From assembly GCA_027475525.1 (NCBI GenBank), contig JAMWFC010000040.1, positions 1-64,000 of the forward strand: a stretch of DNA of 64,000 nucleotides. Reading direction: 5' to 3'. Within the stretch, counting starts at the first letter, position 1. Every line of letters begins with the position of its first letter. The notes beneath the pieces are model-generated. The model was not told the DNA's origin and did not search any database. It worked only from the letters and a program-made list of their open reading frames with translations. A program made the translations under genes and the position numbers. This document shows positions 1 to 10,761 of this stretch, one piece after another. Origin of the DNA: Macrolepiota albuminosa. Lineage: Eukaryota > Basidiomycota > Agaricomycetes > Agaricales > Agaricaceae.

Positions 1-2125
1 GGTCGAGAAAAACAGTGGAGCCAGTAAACAAAGTGGCGGCGGACATGTCTACAGATTGACACAGCACTATGGTTAGCCGCTAGAAATGAGGCCAAATGAT
101 CCAGAGTCATGAACGAAATCTACGTAAGTGGACCTACCTGGAGGTACAGTAAGACTAGCCAGAGCAGCCCTCAAAGTGACACGTCGAAGAAAAATTATGA
201 AATTGATGTTAATTCGATGTGGTCGAGCTGAGAGGGTCGAAGGACAAGGTGGGGTTTGGGGTTAGCTTGTTATTAGAGAGACGATCGTGTGGCAGAAGTG
301 AAACAGAATTTCAAATTCGGGGTCGTGTTTTTTGCAGAAAGAAATTGATATTTTCTTTTCTGCGTCCGAAAAGTTTTCGAGCGCTGGATTTCCCTCCCCA
401 CCGAGAGAGGAACTGGAAACTCAAGCTAACTACTGGGGACTGTAAGTATAAGTAGCATAGTAAACTGATTAGGACACGCGCTGCGAGCTGCAGTGCCAGG
501 CAGCGATGATATTGGTTGCGTCGATTACGACTTGGCTTGATCGAAATGCGTCCGGTTGTGGTGTCAGTGTCAGTTAACGTTGTTGGTTTGAATCGGGAAA
601 GGCGTCTTCACACGTTTGAATCAATGTTGATCGAAGCGATCAAGTCCCGAGAGCTGTTTGATTTTCGGCGGCCGTTTCAGTTTTCTTGATAAGACTCGCA
701 AGACTTCTGGACTTCTTGATCATCTGTACATGACAAAAGAGGGAATGGATTCTCAGTTTAAAATAACGGTTCCCAGTGAGAGGGACCTGAAAGCTTTGAG
801 GTTGAGATTATCCTCATTTCGGTCGAATCAGGCACAAGAAAGTAGTCGTAAGCCGAACGATGAAGCCGTGGTGGGATATGATAGGACATCAGGCAGTGAG
901 CCGTGAGACCATGCCAGTTCTACGGAGTCGTAGTAGATACAAGCACACATGTATGACAGATGGACCAGGTTTGAGTTCCTCGCGGAGGCCATCGACAAGG
1001 ACAAGTGGACAAGTAGATGGAAATGGTTTTCCTTATCTGGATATTAGTAATGTTCGTTCCCTGAACATTAAACAGGACTTTTGGCATAATTTCCTGGCTT
1101 GTAGGACCTTTTACTCTACCAATATGGCGAGCACCTTGAAGAAGTTTTTGTCTGGGCTTACAGGACTTGACCCTGCCATTCTACTACTGTACTATTATTC
1201 TCGTTGGTGCTAGCGCGAATGCGCACGAGATCTTCTGCGGATAGCATGTAGGTCGCCCCCGCGTGTACCGTGGCACTATGTATGTCACGGATTTATATCC
1301 AGCAATTATCATAACTGTTTGGGTAAAAAGTGTTCCTACCATAATATAGTTGGGCCAGCCCTGCTTGTTCATCTACGACCATATGATTGTTACATAGAGA
1401 ACTTGGGCGGTACTCTTGATCGCTAATCATTTTTTGGACATAATGGTTCAAGAAACGGGGCCTTCAGACCTCAGATTACTCGCGTGGGCAACTCCGAGAA
1501 CGGGGTGGTTAAGAATTCCATCTATGTAGTCACGACTCGCCGAAGGTCACTGATCAGAAAATCGCGGGCAGACATCAATCAGATAAGTAGCAGAAGACAC
1601 CAGCTATTGCCTAAGCGAAGAATGATGAAACCATACGACGTGCAGGTGGTTACAACAATGAAACCAGGCTAAGTTTCGCATCGACATGGCAACAAACATG
1701 ACAAAAGAAAGTGGTGCTCGTGTTGGATAGGCATTACATAATAAAGGCTAAGATATATGTCAACCAAGAGGCCGCACAACTACTTTGAACGTACCTAGTA
1801 GGTTTGGATCGGAGTCATTAAACATACCTCTCATATTAGCATGGTGAGCACTATCTCATCACTGGTGAACATAGGGATGTTCGATTTTGGAATCGACGAA
1901 GTCAATTCGAATGGCCACAGCTGTTTACACTTCCTATTTCACAGCATGTTTGCATAGTAGGACAATGTCCTCTTGTGAAACTGTCAGCGTGTACAGAAGT
2001 TAGACATACAACTCGGCACTAAAGGGACGGTGAGAACCTGTCTTCCATTCAAAGAAGGCTTTCAATGCATCCTTGTTCTTGACTATATCACAAGACATCT
2101 TCTAGCTCCATTTGAAATAGCCAAG
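1..2125. other. Left-edge region, mostly without a recognisable gene
   Basis: Apart from the DUF1838 relic at about 1,040-1,250 (minus), I see no family, signal peptide or convincing exon chain here. The open frames are short, overlap on both strands and have no recognisable motif. Nothing suggests an RNA gene. Confidence 0.4.
1040..1250 (-). pseudogene. DUF1838-family gene fragment (third copy)
   Basis: On the minus strand, a stretch reading DLVRIRASTNENNSTVVEWQ matches the start of the intact DUF1838 gene at 2,337 (DLVRIRANTDENKSTFVEWQ). It is followed by a donor (GTAAGC) at the same codon position as the first intron of the intact gene, then by exon-2-like SYKPG and PKVLFNVQG. The last two lie in different frames, so there is a small indel. 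Similarity stops at about 1,040. It is therefore a truncated, frameshifted relic. It also shares DNA similarity with the second relic near 4,570-4,700. Confidence 0.6.
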
Positions 2126-2277
2126 AAGACTTGGAATGAGGTAATCATGTGAGTTGTCTTGGGACAGCGGAACGCCCCGCTGATGATTGCTGATGATCAC
2201 AAGACTTGGGAATTGAGGTAATCATGTGAGTTGTCTTGGGACAGCGGAACGCCCCGCTGATGATTGCTGATGATCAC
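2126..2277 (+). repeat. Imperfect tandem duplication (75 + 77 bp) upstream of the DUF1838 gene
   Basis: Two adjacent copies (2,126-2,200 and 2,201-2,277) share an identical run of about 64 bp starting TGAGGTAATC and ending GATGATCAC. The first dozen bases differ by two inserted bases. Each copy has a GC-rich imperfect palindrome (GCGG...CCGC) and two TGATGAT motifs. The repeat ends 59 bp before the start codon at 2,337, so it lies in the promoter or leader. Confidence 0.85.
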
Positions 2278-2336
2278 TTTCCATTTTGAAAAGTTTTCTA
2301 TGTTGGTGACATATTTCTGCTTGATCTCATCTTACC

Positions 2337-3329
2337 ATGGGTATCACAGTCGGTCATGATATTACCACTGCGCGTAACCTAGACGCGACTGATCTTGTCC
2401 GTATCCGGGCCAACACAGACGAAAACAAGAGCACTTTTGTTGAGTGGCAAGGTCAGGTTCTGTGAGTATCAAATAGAGTTTCGATCGATCAATTTAGATG
2501 AGAGAGCAAAGCTTAATATCAGCCTTTTTAGCTCTTACTCGCCCGGAGAACGGCCGCAGGTTACTTTCAAGGTCAAAGGCATGAGCGTCACGCGCGCTCG
2601 AAAGCTGGAGAACGGCAGCTATGACCTCATGACGCGAGAAATGCAGCTCTACCTTGATCCATTGACAGAAGAAGTGCTCCGCGTGTGGCACAATCCATGG
2701 AGTGACCAGGACGTCACAGGTATCTCCCTTGATGTTACTTGTTTGATCTAACATTCACAAGTCTACTAGTTGTTCATGTAACAAACAACCCCGTATATCA
2801 AAATCTTCCTGCGACGAGCGCTTTCGAAGCCCGTCCCCAGCCAGGTGGAAACTATACCTGCCAGGTCACTATCCCATTGGCATACCCAAACCCTTTGAAC
2901 CCTACCGCTGACCAGGAGTCTCCAATGTATCCTTATGCAGGACCGCAAGCGTTGTACAGCGCGATAGAATCATTCTCGTTCTCGTTCCCAGCTGCTGAAC
3001 TCGATAGTTCAGTAGAATCTATACCCTCAATGCAGGTCTTCTGGACACGTACTTCGCCTCTCTTACCTTTCATGGCCACACCTGCTGCAAATGTCACGCT
3101 TCTGACTGTTGCAAACGGCGCCAAGGTTGAAGGTGGTTGGGAAAACCTTAGCCAGGTCCTACGAGATATGATTGAGACAAAGCTACCGGTGTATAAAGAT
3201 GCACCGACTGCCAGGGATCGGCCTGGAGGAGGGGTATCGAGCTGGAGCTATTTCGCTCGTCCTGAAGTGTTGCAAGCTTACAAGGAGGGTGCAACATTTC
3301 CGTTACCTGACTTGCCAGTGAATCCTTGA
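2337..3329 (+). CDS. DUF1838-family protein (intact copy)
   Basis: Exons 2337-2461, 2523-2719 and 2770-3329 join in frame to give 293 residues; the introns are 61 and 50 nt with GT-AG ends. The order of motifs fits the DUF1838 family as I know it: DLVRIRAN near the start, EWQGQ, a central SYDLMTREMQLYLDP block, then WHNPW and VVHVTNNPV across the second junction, and a C-terminal half rich in aromatic and Pro residues ending PLPDLPVNP. No signal peptide or membrane segment is evident. The biochemical function of the family is unknown to me; in fungi these genes often occur in multicopy accessory loci. Two broken relatives flank it on the minus strand (1.0-1.25 kb and 3.87-4.7 kb), so this is the only copy here that could be functional. 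The start was chosen because the upstream frame is closed and exon 1 aligns with the fragment copy. Confidence 0.8.
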
Positions 3330-3869
3330 TATGTCGCTCCCAATGATTTTCGATATGTGGAATAGAAATACGCTTAATGATATCTATTGTCTTCATTGTA
3401 ATATGATGGAGTTTACTCTACTTCAAATCGATATCACCGTGCCTCGTAGTTATGAACCCTCAGCTTATAAAGTTGCGACAATAGCCATGAGATCACAGCT
3501 CAGTGCCAACGAACCACATAGAATGTTTTCTCGACTCATTGCCCAGTGTTCGTGAGATACAGGCTTTGGAAGCTCAAGGGTCAGTATTTCCTGCCTTCCC
3601 AGTAAGATTTTCTGGAGGGATTCACTTGAGTCTATTCCAAATACCAAGCATACTAATTTCAGATTTATTGCTTTGAGTTGAGTGCCGCAAATTGTCCGTA
3701 CAAAGCTCGAACACGATGTTTGTACCTCATTGAACCCAATCATCTTACCGTGCTCCGCTTATGCCACAAAGACCTCGATTGACTGATGCGAACCTACGAT
3801 GGACAAAAACAAGATAAATGTAGGACAATGTAAACAGTCCATCTGGCCGTGCGTGACAGCATATTCCAT

Positions 3870-4700
3870 GAGACCACATTATCTGGCAAAGGAAACGTCG
3901 ACACATTGAGGTAGGCCTGCAATACTCCAGGCTGTGCAAAGTAGCTCCAACTGTTCACTGCGCTTCCGAGGCTTAACCTTTGAGTAGGCGCAGTCTTATA
4001 CGTAGTCAGTGTCGTAGCAATCACATCCCGCATTACAGTGCTAAGCTCCTGCCACCCACCTTTTACCTTCGAACCACTCGCAAGGAAGAGGAGTGTGACA
4101 TTGTTTGAGAGTGTCGCCATGAATGGTAGCGATGGCGTTGTGCGTGTCCAATAGACTTGTGTCAAAGGAAGCGAATCAGCCGACCTCTTGAGCTCTTTTC
4201 AGGGAAAATGTAGAGGTAAAGTATTCAATGGCGCTGTGATTTGCCCGTGTTGGACCCATAAGGGTAAGGGGGCGATGGAGAGTATTGGGGTATGCGAGAG
4301 GGACGGACAATTGGAAACTATATGTCCCACCGGATTAATACCGTGCATCGTATGTTGCGGCCGCAGGGAAGGTCTGCTACATGGGATTGTTTGTGACATG
4401 TACCACTTAATATAGTACGTCAATCGTAGATCGTAGATGTGATATAAAGGCCGACCACCTGTGACGTCTTGACAACTATAAGGATCGTGCCAGATGTGCA
4501 TAACTTTAACGCTAATGGGTCAAGATAGAGCTGCTCCTCACAGGATAGGAGGTCGTAACCACCATACCTCGCACATTGAACAGGACTTTTGGCACGTCCC
4601 CTGGTTTGTAAGAACTTGCAGTAATCTAATAAACCTGACATATCTATGGCAAGACAAACCATCGAATTAACATGACCTGACCTTACCATTCTATCAGATG
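3870..4700 (-). pseudogene. DUF1838-family pseudogene, convergent with the intact copy
   Basis: Read on the minus strand, the blocks follow the intact gene in order: an IEW-stop-GQV stretch where the intact gene has EWQGQV (consistent with CAA to TAA), SYKPGDVPKVLFNVRGM, GGYDLL and QLYLDP, IWHDPYSCQDVT in a shifted frame, VVHVTNNP followed by a stop, PLAYPN, YWTRTTPSLPFMAT, SWSYFAQPGVLQAY and FPLPDN. At least one frameshift (after YLDPLA) and several in-frame stops are visible, so no full product can be made. It converges tail-to-tail on the intact copy about 540 bp away. This arrangement suggests local inverted duplication followed by decay of one copy. Confidence 0.8.
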
Positions 4701-4995
4701 CATGTGAACGGTGGTTAAGTCGTAACTCACTGTACCATAAGGTCGCTTTCTCTCTTGAAAGCTAGCTCAGACCTCGCGGGGAAAGTGGGTACGACCTAGA
4801 TACCTCCGATATATCTGAGTCCATGAGCTATGAAATTTGTGCCGAATAGGCACACCTACGCAATGTGAAGTCAAACCACATCAAACTGTGCCCGCGGCAA
4901 TTCCCATTTCAAACACAGACAAACTATCGCAAGCCACAGCCACAGCGAGTACTAACGACATCAAGACCTCTTCGGCTCCCTCAAGACACAAAACG

Positions 4996-5731
4996 ATGCC
5001 CGTAAGTCTAACAACTCTACAGGAACCTCTGTTAGATCGTGCGAATGAACCCGCAGCGAGAAAAAACGGGTTGGAAAGCTGTTTTGGATGGATTGGGACA
5101 AGTTTGGTCGGATGATGCTGGTGAACAGACTTTCGTTTGGCTTAGGATGGGCTTGCTGCGGGTTCTTTTCGACGGACATATGAGAGCAGTGGAGATTGTA
5201 TGCTGATGCGCTTTCTTTAGGAGTCAAATTTCAAGCGTTTCGTCGAGGTCGGCCGTGGTGCGTCCAATGACTTGATCAACAAAATTTTATGTGTCTCATT
5301 TTCTACAGTCGTTCTACTAAAGGCGGGCCCCTCTGCTGGCAAAATCGCCGTTATTGCTGAGATCATCGATCACAACCGGGTACGACTACCATGACCATCT
5401 ATTTTAATGTGTGTGCAAACATCGTCCTCAGGCTATCATCGACGGTCCCACGACATCCGTTCCTCGCCAAGCATACCCCTACAAGCACCTCACCCTTACA
5501 CCCCTAAAACTTACTGGTCTTCCCCGTGGTGCTGGCACAGGCGCCGTCCGTAAGCTCGCTGAGAAGGAGGCTCTTGCTGAGAAGTGGGAGAAGTCTGCGT
5601 GGGCACAGAGGCGCGCTGCGATTGAGAAGAGGCGGTTGCTCAATGACTTCGGCCGTTTCTCTGTCATGTTGGCGAAGAAGCAACGGAGAGACGTCGTGAG
5701 GAAGGCTGTCCACAAGGCGAAGAAGGCATAA
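4996..5731 (+). CDS. RPL14: 60S ribosomal protein eL14
   Basis: Exons 4996-5001, 5221-5257, 5309-5379 and 5432-5731 give 137 residues in one frame. Exon 1 encodes only Met-Pro, followed by a 219-nt first intron, a layout common in fungal ribosomal protein genes. The protein begins MPESNFKRFVEVGR and continues with GPSAGKIAVIAEIIDHNR (the KOW-like RNA-binding segment), AIIDGPTTSVPRQ, LPRGAGTGAV and WEKSAWAQRRA, and ends in a very basic helix (KKQRRDVVRKAVHKAKKA), all as in eukaryotic eL14. Its role is structural in the large ribosomal subunit. The length is normal for fungal eL14 and no defect is visible. The long first intron may carry expression-enhancing elements, but nothing specific can be read from it. 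Confidence 0.96.
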
Positions 5732-6805
5732 ACACGCTTGCAGTCGCAGTTTTTCGAGGCCTCTCGTACACCAAAATTGATGTAGTGTGCTGTGCTGTTA
5801 TGCTCTTATGTCATGATCTACCGCTATGCGTATGTTCTCGATTTACAGTGCCGATTATATTGGTGGGTCATGAGCCGTGTGGATGTTGCTAAGGATTACA
5901 TCATGGGTCACAACGTCAGGATCACTCTTCCCTGTTACAGTCTTGTCATGCGTTCTTTTGATGATTTATTCTGCAATGTGGCGCGGCCCGCAATGGACCA
6001 GATCGAGACAGGCCCAATTTTTGTCCATTCGGGTATTCTCTTCTGCTCATTGTAACCTGTCATTAAGATTTGTTATCGAGATGCTTCAGTCGTCTAACTG
6101 AGTAAAGTTGCTGACTATTCTTAAGAAGATAATGACCATACCTTGAGAACTTGGCGTTTTGAATTAGATGAGTATGTTACTCTGGAATGTCACTTATGCC
6201 CGGCCACGATCTTCCCGAACATGTCGGTCCTAGAAAACGAAGTCCATCCTTGACATAATGCTTCTACACGTCCCAGATCATTGATATCGAATGTATCACT
6301 CTGGAATCCGAGTTCGGCCAAGGGTTAAAGATTTTCGCTAGGCACGAGGATTAAATTCAAGACAGAAAAACGGCAATGTGTACAACGTGGTGATAATTTA
6401 TTTAAAGAAGACACCTTTCAATGCAGCTGATATAGTCAATTTCTTTGATTTCTGATTAGAAAAGCAACGAGGCACAGGGCGATGTAAGATATAAGCATAT
6501 ACCCTGAAGCGAAGGGAGCGCCGAGTCGGAATGCATACTGTGTAGCTCAAATTCCGCTCTGGAGATGAGCTAACCTTGAGCGACACAAAGAGAGCACATG
6601 TCACGGCCATTTTCAACTTCTGATAACGGGTCGGAAGCGATAATCCATTCCATGGCAAGCGTCGCCTAATCGATTGAAAGGATGACGGTTCGCCGAAGCC
6701 TGCAAGAGTACATGCATTATTGTCAACACTCGAATGGACACATACGTCACGCTTGAAGCTTCAGCTTGAAGGGCGGCTCACAGACTTTTGCAGCTGTAAC
6801 GAGAG
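5732..6805. other. Intergenic region without a recognised gene
   Basis: It lies between the convergent ends of eL14 (plus) and the TMEM242-like gene (minus). Frames of 60-90 codons exist on both strands, but none shows a domain, codon pattern or splice structure I can support. It presumably holds the 3' UTRs of both neighbours. Confidence 0.4.
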
Positions 6806-7615
6806 TTATCGATTCGTTTCTGAACTCTCGTACTCTTTTTGCCGCCGGGCTCGTTCTATCTTTACTTCATTCTCTAATTCCTTTATAGCCGTCTCAGTCC
6901 ACGCGGGGAAACCACCTTCCTGATACGAAGCCTGCAAACGCTTTTCTGCTTCTTCCCATTTCCAGGTTGGGTCTGGTTCGAAAGAGTCGGAAATTGGTAC
7001 ACCCTGATCATTCTCATGTGGTGGTCGATGGATCTGTGAGGTTAAGCTGGGTAGATAACGCCATACCAGCGTTCGCATCCGATTCGCAAAATCTTTCGTC
7101 TACAAAAAAACTCAATCTCAGGTCTGGCCTCGTGAGCGGAACTACGTACATCTTTGACACCCATAATGGACTTGACTCCAACTACAAGCACAACTGCTCC
7201 AACAGTCACAATACCCGTGGCAATTGCGAATGCCTTCCCTGCCCAGAATGCTGTGCTGGAGTCTGTTTTAGATATGGCAGAAAGTAATTCACCCGTGCCC
7301 GGCGCAGAAAAATGTACGGATGATACTCCGGCCTCGGAACTGGAACTCGGTGTGGATGCGCGATTCAAACGTCCTGATTTGACACTGCGTCTGGGAGGGG
7401 CAGCATTAGTCTCTGATAGTGCCTTCCTTAGCACTGAGTTCCTTTGTCTCGCGAGAGCAACAAGCGGGATGGCTAAAGCAACACTAGTGCCCGCGAACTA
7501 TGAAAAAAAAATTGAAGAAACAGAGAAATCGATTGATTCAGGCAATTACCGCAGCAAGGGGTATCCACGCTGATATACGTCTCGAAGGACTGGGGGATCC
7601 TTCCTGAGACGACAT
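6806..7615 (-). CDS. TMEM242-like mitochondrial membrane protein
   Basis: Minus-strand exons 7550-7615, 7497-7150 and 7099-6806 join in frame to a 235-residue protein (introns 52 and 50 nt). Exon 1 gives a short N-terminus (MSSQEGSPSPSRRISAW). A first hydrophobic helix follows at about residues 23-38 (FAGTSVALAIPLVALA), then a Ser-rich loop, a second helix (FAIATGIVTVGAVVLVVGVK), and the block GVKDTKDFANRMRTL ahead of a long charged tail (WKWEEAEKRLQ). Two helices followed by a GV-K-x-DF-x-x-RM motif resemble metazoan TMEM242 (GVHSMNDFRSKM), an assembly factor for mitochondrial complexes. This assignment rests on motif order only. The gene model itself is strong because both junctions restore the conserved block. 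Confidence 0.7.
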
Positions 7616-8689
7616 ACTAGCCATGACAAGACAGAGGTTTTGATTGTACTTGTTATGTTTTGAGGGTGATGACTTTCTCCAGTTTGAGTAGAATCGGTCC
7701 GACCTCGGGGATCGAGGTCATCCGGGGACCCAGGTCGAACAGATAACCCACGTTCCCCAGTGCCGGATCGCCCCTTGTATTGATATAATGCATTATGACC
7801 GATCTGGCTCTAAGGACGTTTTCTGACCCTGATGGTCAGCCTATAAGCAGCTTATAAATTGAGGGGGATGGATGAGTCATTGTCCACCATTGTACCGTGG
7901 AAACATGAAGGGATGGTATGATTGATTACTCGTCATTTGGCTACGGCCCGTTCTGTCGAAGCAAAGATGTCGTCGTGGCATTTCTGTGTCCGCGGCAATT
8001 CCATTGTAGTTGTAAGGAGGTTTTGTTACAGGTTGACACAGAGAAGAAGCACCCTTAAAATATCTCAAATACATCTGTCACGATTCTGATCCACAGAACA
8101 GATCAGCGTTCCTACCTTGAAACAGTTTGGCAGGAACATAATTGAATCTGCGGTAGAAAATTGGCACCGAGTCCTTATTGTTTTTCCATTTCTTATTTCC
8201 TTCACTTGTCATATGGAGGCCGATGGTGATACGTCTGGATGACGCTAAGTCAGTGCTGAAAATTTCAGTCCGACAAAGGCGTTTTTTTTTCTATCATTTT
8301 CGCCGTTATGAATCGTGGAAGCCATCATTTTTTGGTACACAGTTTCGCCCTTATGGATGTGGAAGCCATCAGGAGTCGAAAAATCTTCAGCAGAGATGTT
8401 CACTTTCTTTTTTGGACCCTTTTCAGTTCGAAACACGGATCTACTCCCACACCAGATCGGCCGGCCTGCTTGAGAACCTGATCCCCAGAGATGGCTTAAA
8501 AGTTTTTTCCTACGGGTATATCTACACATGAGGTCAAATGTATATACATTGTTGACAAGATATCAAGAACTGCTCATCGCACGATCAATGCGCCAAGAAG
8601 AAGCATGGTGGATCTATATCTAATCAGAATCAAAGAAAGACATAAGCAAGTTAGTTTCATACTGACGAGTAAACATACACTACGACTTT
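7616..8689. other. Intergenic region with a short imperfect direct repeat
   Basis: It holds the promoter side of the TMEM242-like gene and the 3' side of the HPP gene. Around 8,300-8,375 a roughly 35-bp motif is repeated imperfectly; both copies contain TATG, then GGAAGCCATCA. Open frames in this stretch show no recognisable domain. Confidence 0.4.
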
Positions 8690-9530
8690 TTAAACTTGTG
8701 AAATCATTTCCTGCTTTGGTGTACTAATGTTACCGTCACTCCCAACGGGACTTTTGGACTGATTGTTCGTCTCAGGTCCTCCGAGGTCCGGAGACACAGG
8801 AGCAGGAATAGACACTGCGGCATGGAACCAGAAGACAGGGTACCGGCGCTGGATGTTGTTGAAAAGTAGAGCAACCACTAGTGCAAGCGTCGAGGTGAGT
8901 AACACCACCGGAAGGTAATACCAGCCGATATCACGAATATCAGAATTAACTGCCGCAAGCAGTGCCGTTGCACCTACAATGATGTCATGGGTGGCATGTT
9001 CGTTTCATTTGCAGAAGCTAAGGAAACAAACCTGCAGGCGGGTGGATTGTGCCAGAAACCTGCATGGCGACGATGGAGGTGGCACATGCCAGGGATCCAG
9101 CAAGCCATTCAAGCTGCTGGAAACGTTCTTCGGTTGGAAGGAGATGGAACAGTTTGGTGATGCACACCCCGACGAGTGCCCCGATGAAATGACCCCCAAG
9201 CAAAGGGCGAGGTTGAGCGAGCGGCGCATCAATGGAACCATAGATTAAGACAGCTGAGGCTCCCTAATGGGCCCTCAATGACAGCGTGAGAAACCTCATG
9301 CTGGAGCAACTCACATAACTGGCCACAATGGGTGGTACTCCTCTGGAAATGAAATATTGCGCTTGCCCAAAGACTGCCTGGATCAGCGAGATTCCACAGA
9401 AGGCACCAATGAACGACCATAGCCAGACAATATGATCAGGGCGCTTGGGAGGAGGCGTTGCACGATAACCAAGCCAACGAGAGAGCCAAGGTGGCCATCG
9501 CGCTAGACGGTGTTTGGATCCAGTGGACAT
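8690..9530 (-). CDS. HPP-family integral membrane protein
   Basis: Minus-strand exons 9530-9315, 9263-9032 and 8973-8690 give 243 residues. The protein has an N-terminal basic segment, then the segments WLWSFIGAFCGISLIQAVFG, GVPPIVASYGASAVLIYGSI, LLGGHFIGALVGVCITKLF, WLAGSLACATSIVAMQVSG and WYYLPVVLLTSTLALVVALL. The family-defining HPP motif is present in GTIHPPAGATALL, exactly across the second splice junction, which supports the model. The PLAQPR-x-LLGGH block is also typical. HPP proteins of bacteria and plastids have been linked to nitrite or anion movement; the fungal role is not established, so I make no substrate call. The soluble tail (about 50 residues) is Ser/Pro-rich. Introns are 51 and 58 nt. 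Confidence 0.9.
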
Positions 9531-10761
9531 GATGAAATCTTAAGTTCAAGAACCTGAACGAAGTGAAACGTTAGTTGAATTGTTCATCAATCCCTTGAAC
9601 TTAACTTTTACTGACCGCCCAGCGTTCAGCTGACGTCCAACGAGGTGGGTGGTGGTCACAGGAAATTTGTACGAAACGGGTCCTCGAGGAAATGCCTCCA
9701 GCAGCGTGAGAAATATAATAATAGTCCGAGCCAGTTCATCCGGACTTTACGCGTAGTTTGAAATGCGGCTGATCTATAATTGATGCATACAAACCTCTCC
9801 AATCACTTACTTGATATTTTTGCCGCGACGCACCTCTGACGAGCATGTGGCCGTAGTTCATGTTCTGATTTGTGTTAATGATTTGCTGTTTGGAGCGCTC
9901 AGGATAAAGCAAGCTACAGCTCCATGGCGATAATTGTATTGTCGCTGTTACTTTTGGAATTCGATCGTCTGGATGTCAGTATCCTAATGTCTGGTGGACC
10001 CCTATGGAGACTTGCCGCTTTTTAGATATTGCTCGGCCGACCAAATTAACTCACTTGCGGAGTGACATATCGGCCTGTCGTGGACGTCAAGTATGCTGCG
10101 CGGCCAAGGTATCGTTGCCTGCCCGACCGACGGTATACTTACGGTGTCATCGGCAGCCATTTTTTTTCGCGCGCCGCTCGTCAAGCAACCTGTTCCCCGC
10201 AACTGAATTACTCATCTGTCACTCTCTTTTCAAGCGGATACTATGGAAGAGATCATCCGAGGATTATTCATTACCACGTCCAGGTTAGCGATGTCGGCTT
10301 TTGACAATCTGCTCGTCATAATCGCTTGAATTTCGCCAACATGTAGCGTCTTTTATGCTATCTCCAAGGTGTCACGAGCCATGGTATTGTTCATCAACGA
10401 TCCATCTTCAGGGTTGTGAAAGGCCGTGTGAAAAGGCATGCAAAGGGTTTCCTTCCGCCAGTTATTTTATTCTATGTATCTCTTCTCCAACAGGAAGCAG
10501 CAACTATTTCCGAAGTCCGTTTCCTCTCTTCGGTAGATTCCTAAGCGATCAATGGTTCCTCAGATTGTCAGCAGACACAACTTCCGTTTGTCCTTCGCCC
10601 GTGCCACGCGGTTGCGATCCCAACGCTTTCGAATTATTCAGTAGGCGAAAAACACGCGCACAACCGGACACAGTTAAAATGAAGGACATCGAGTGCCAAG
10701 GGATGCTTAACAGGCGTCTTTTATCTCTTCCCCGTTCGCATCACATCTTTTACCTCTTAAC
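9531..10761. other. Divergent intergenic region between HPP gene and P450
   Basis: This 1.2-kb stretch separates the start of the HPP gene (minus) from that of the first P450 (plus), so it must contain both promoters. I see no clean TATA box at a fixed distance. Frames of 60-136 codons occur on both strands but none resembles a known family. Confidence 0.4.

Noticed and set aside
5002..5220. Minus-strand frame overlapping the start of eL14
   Set aside because: The region is the first intron of the ribosomal protein gene, and the frame has no homology that I recognise.
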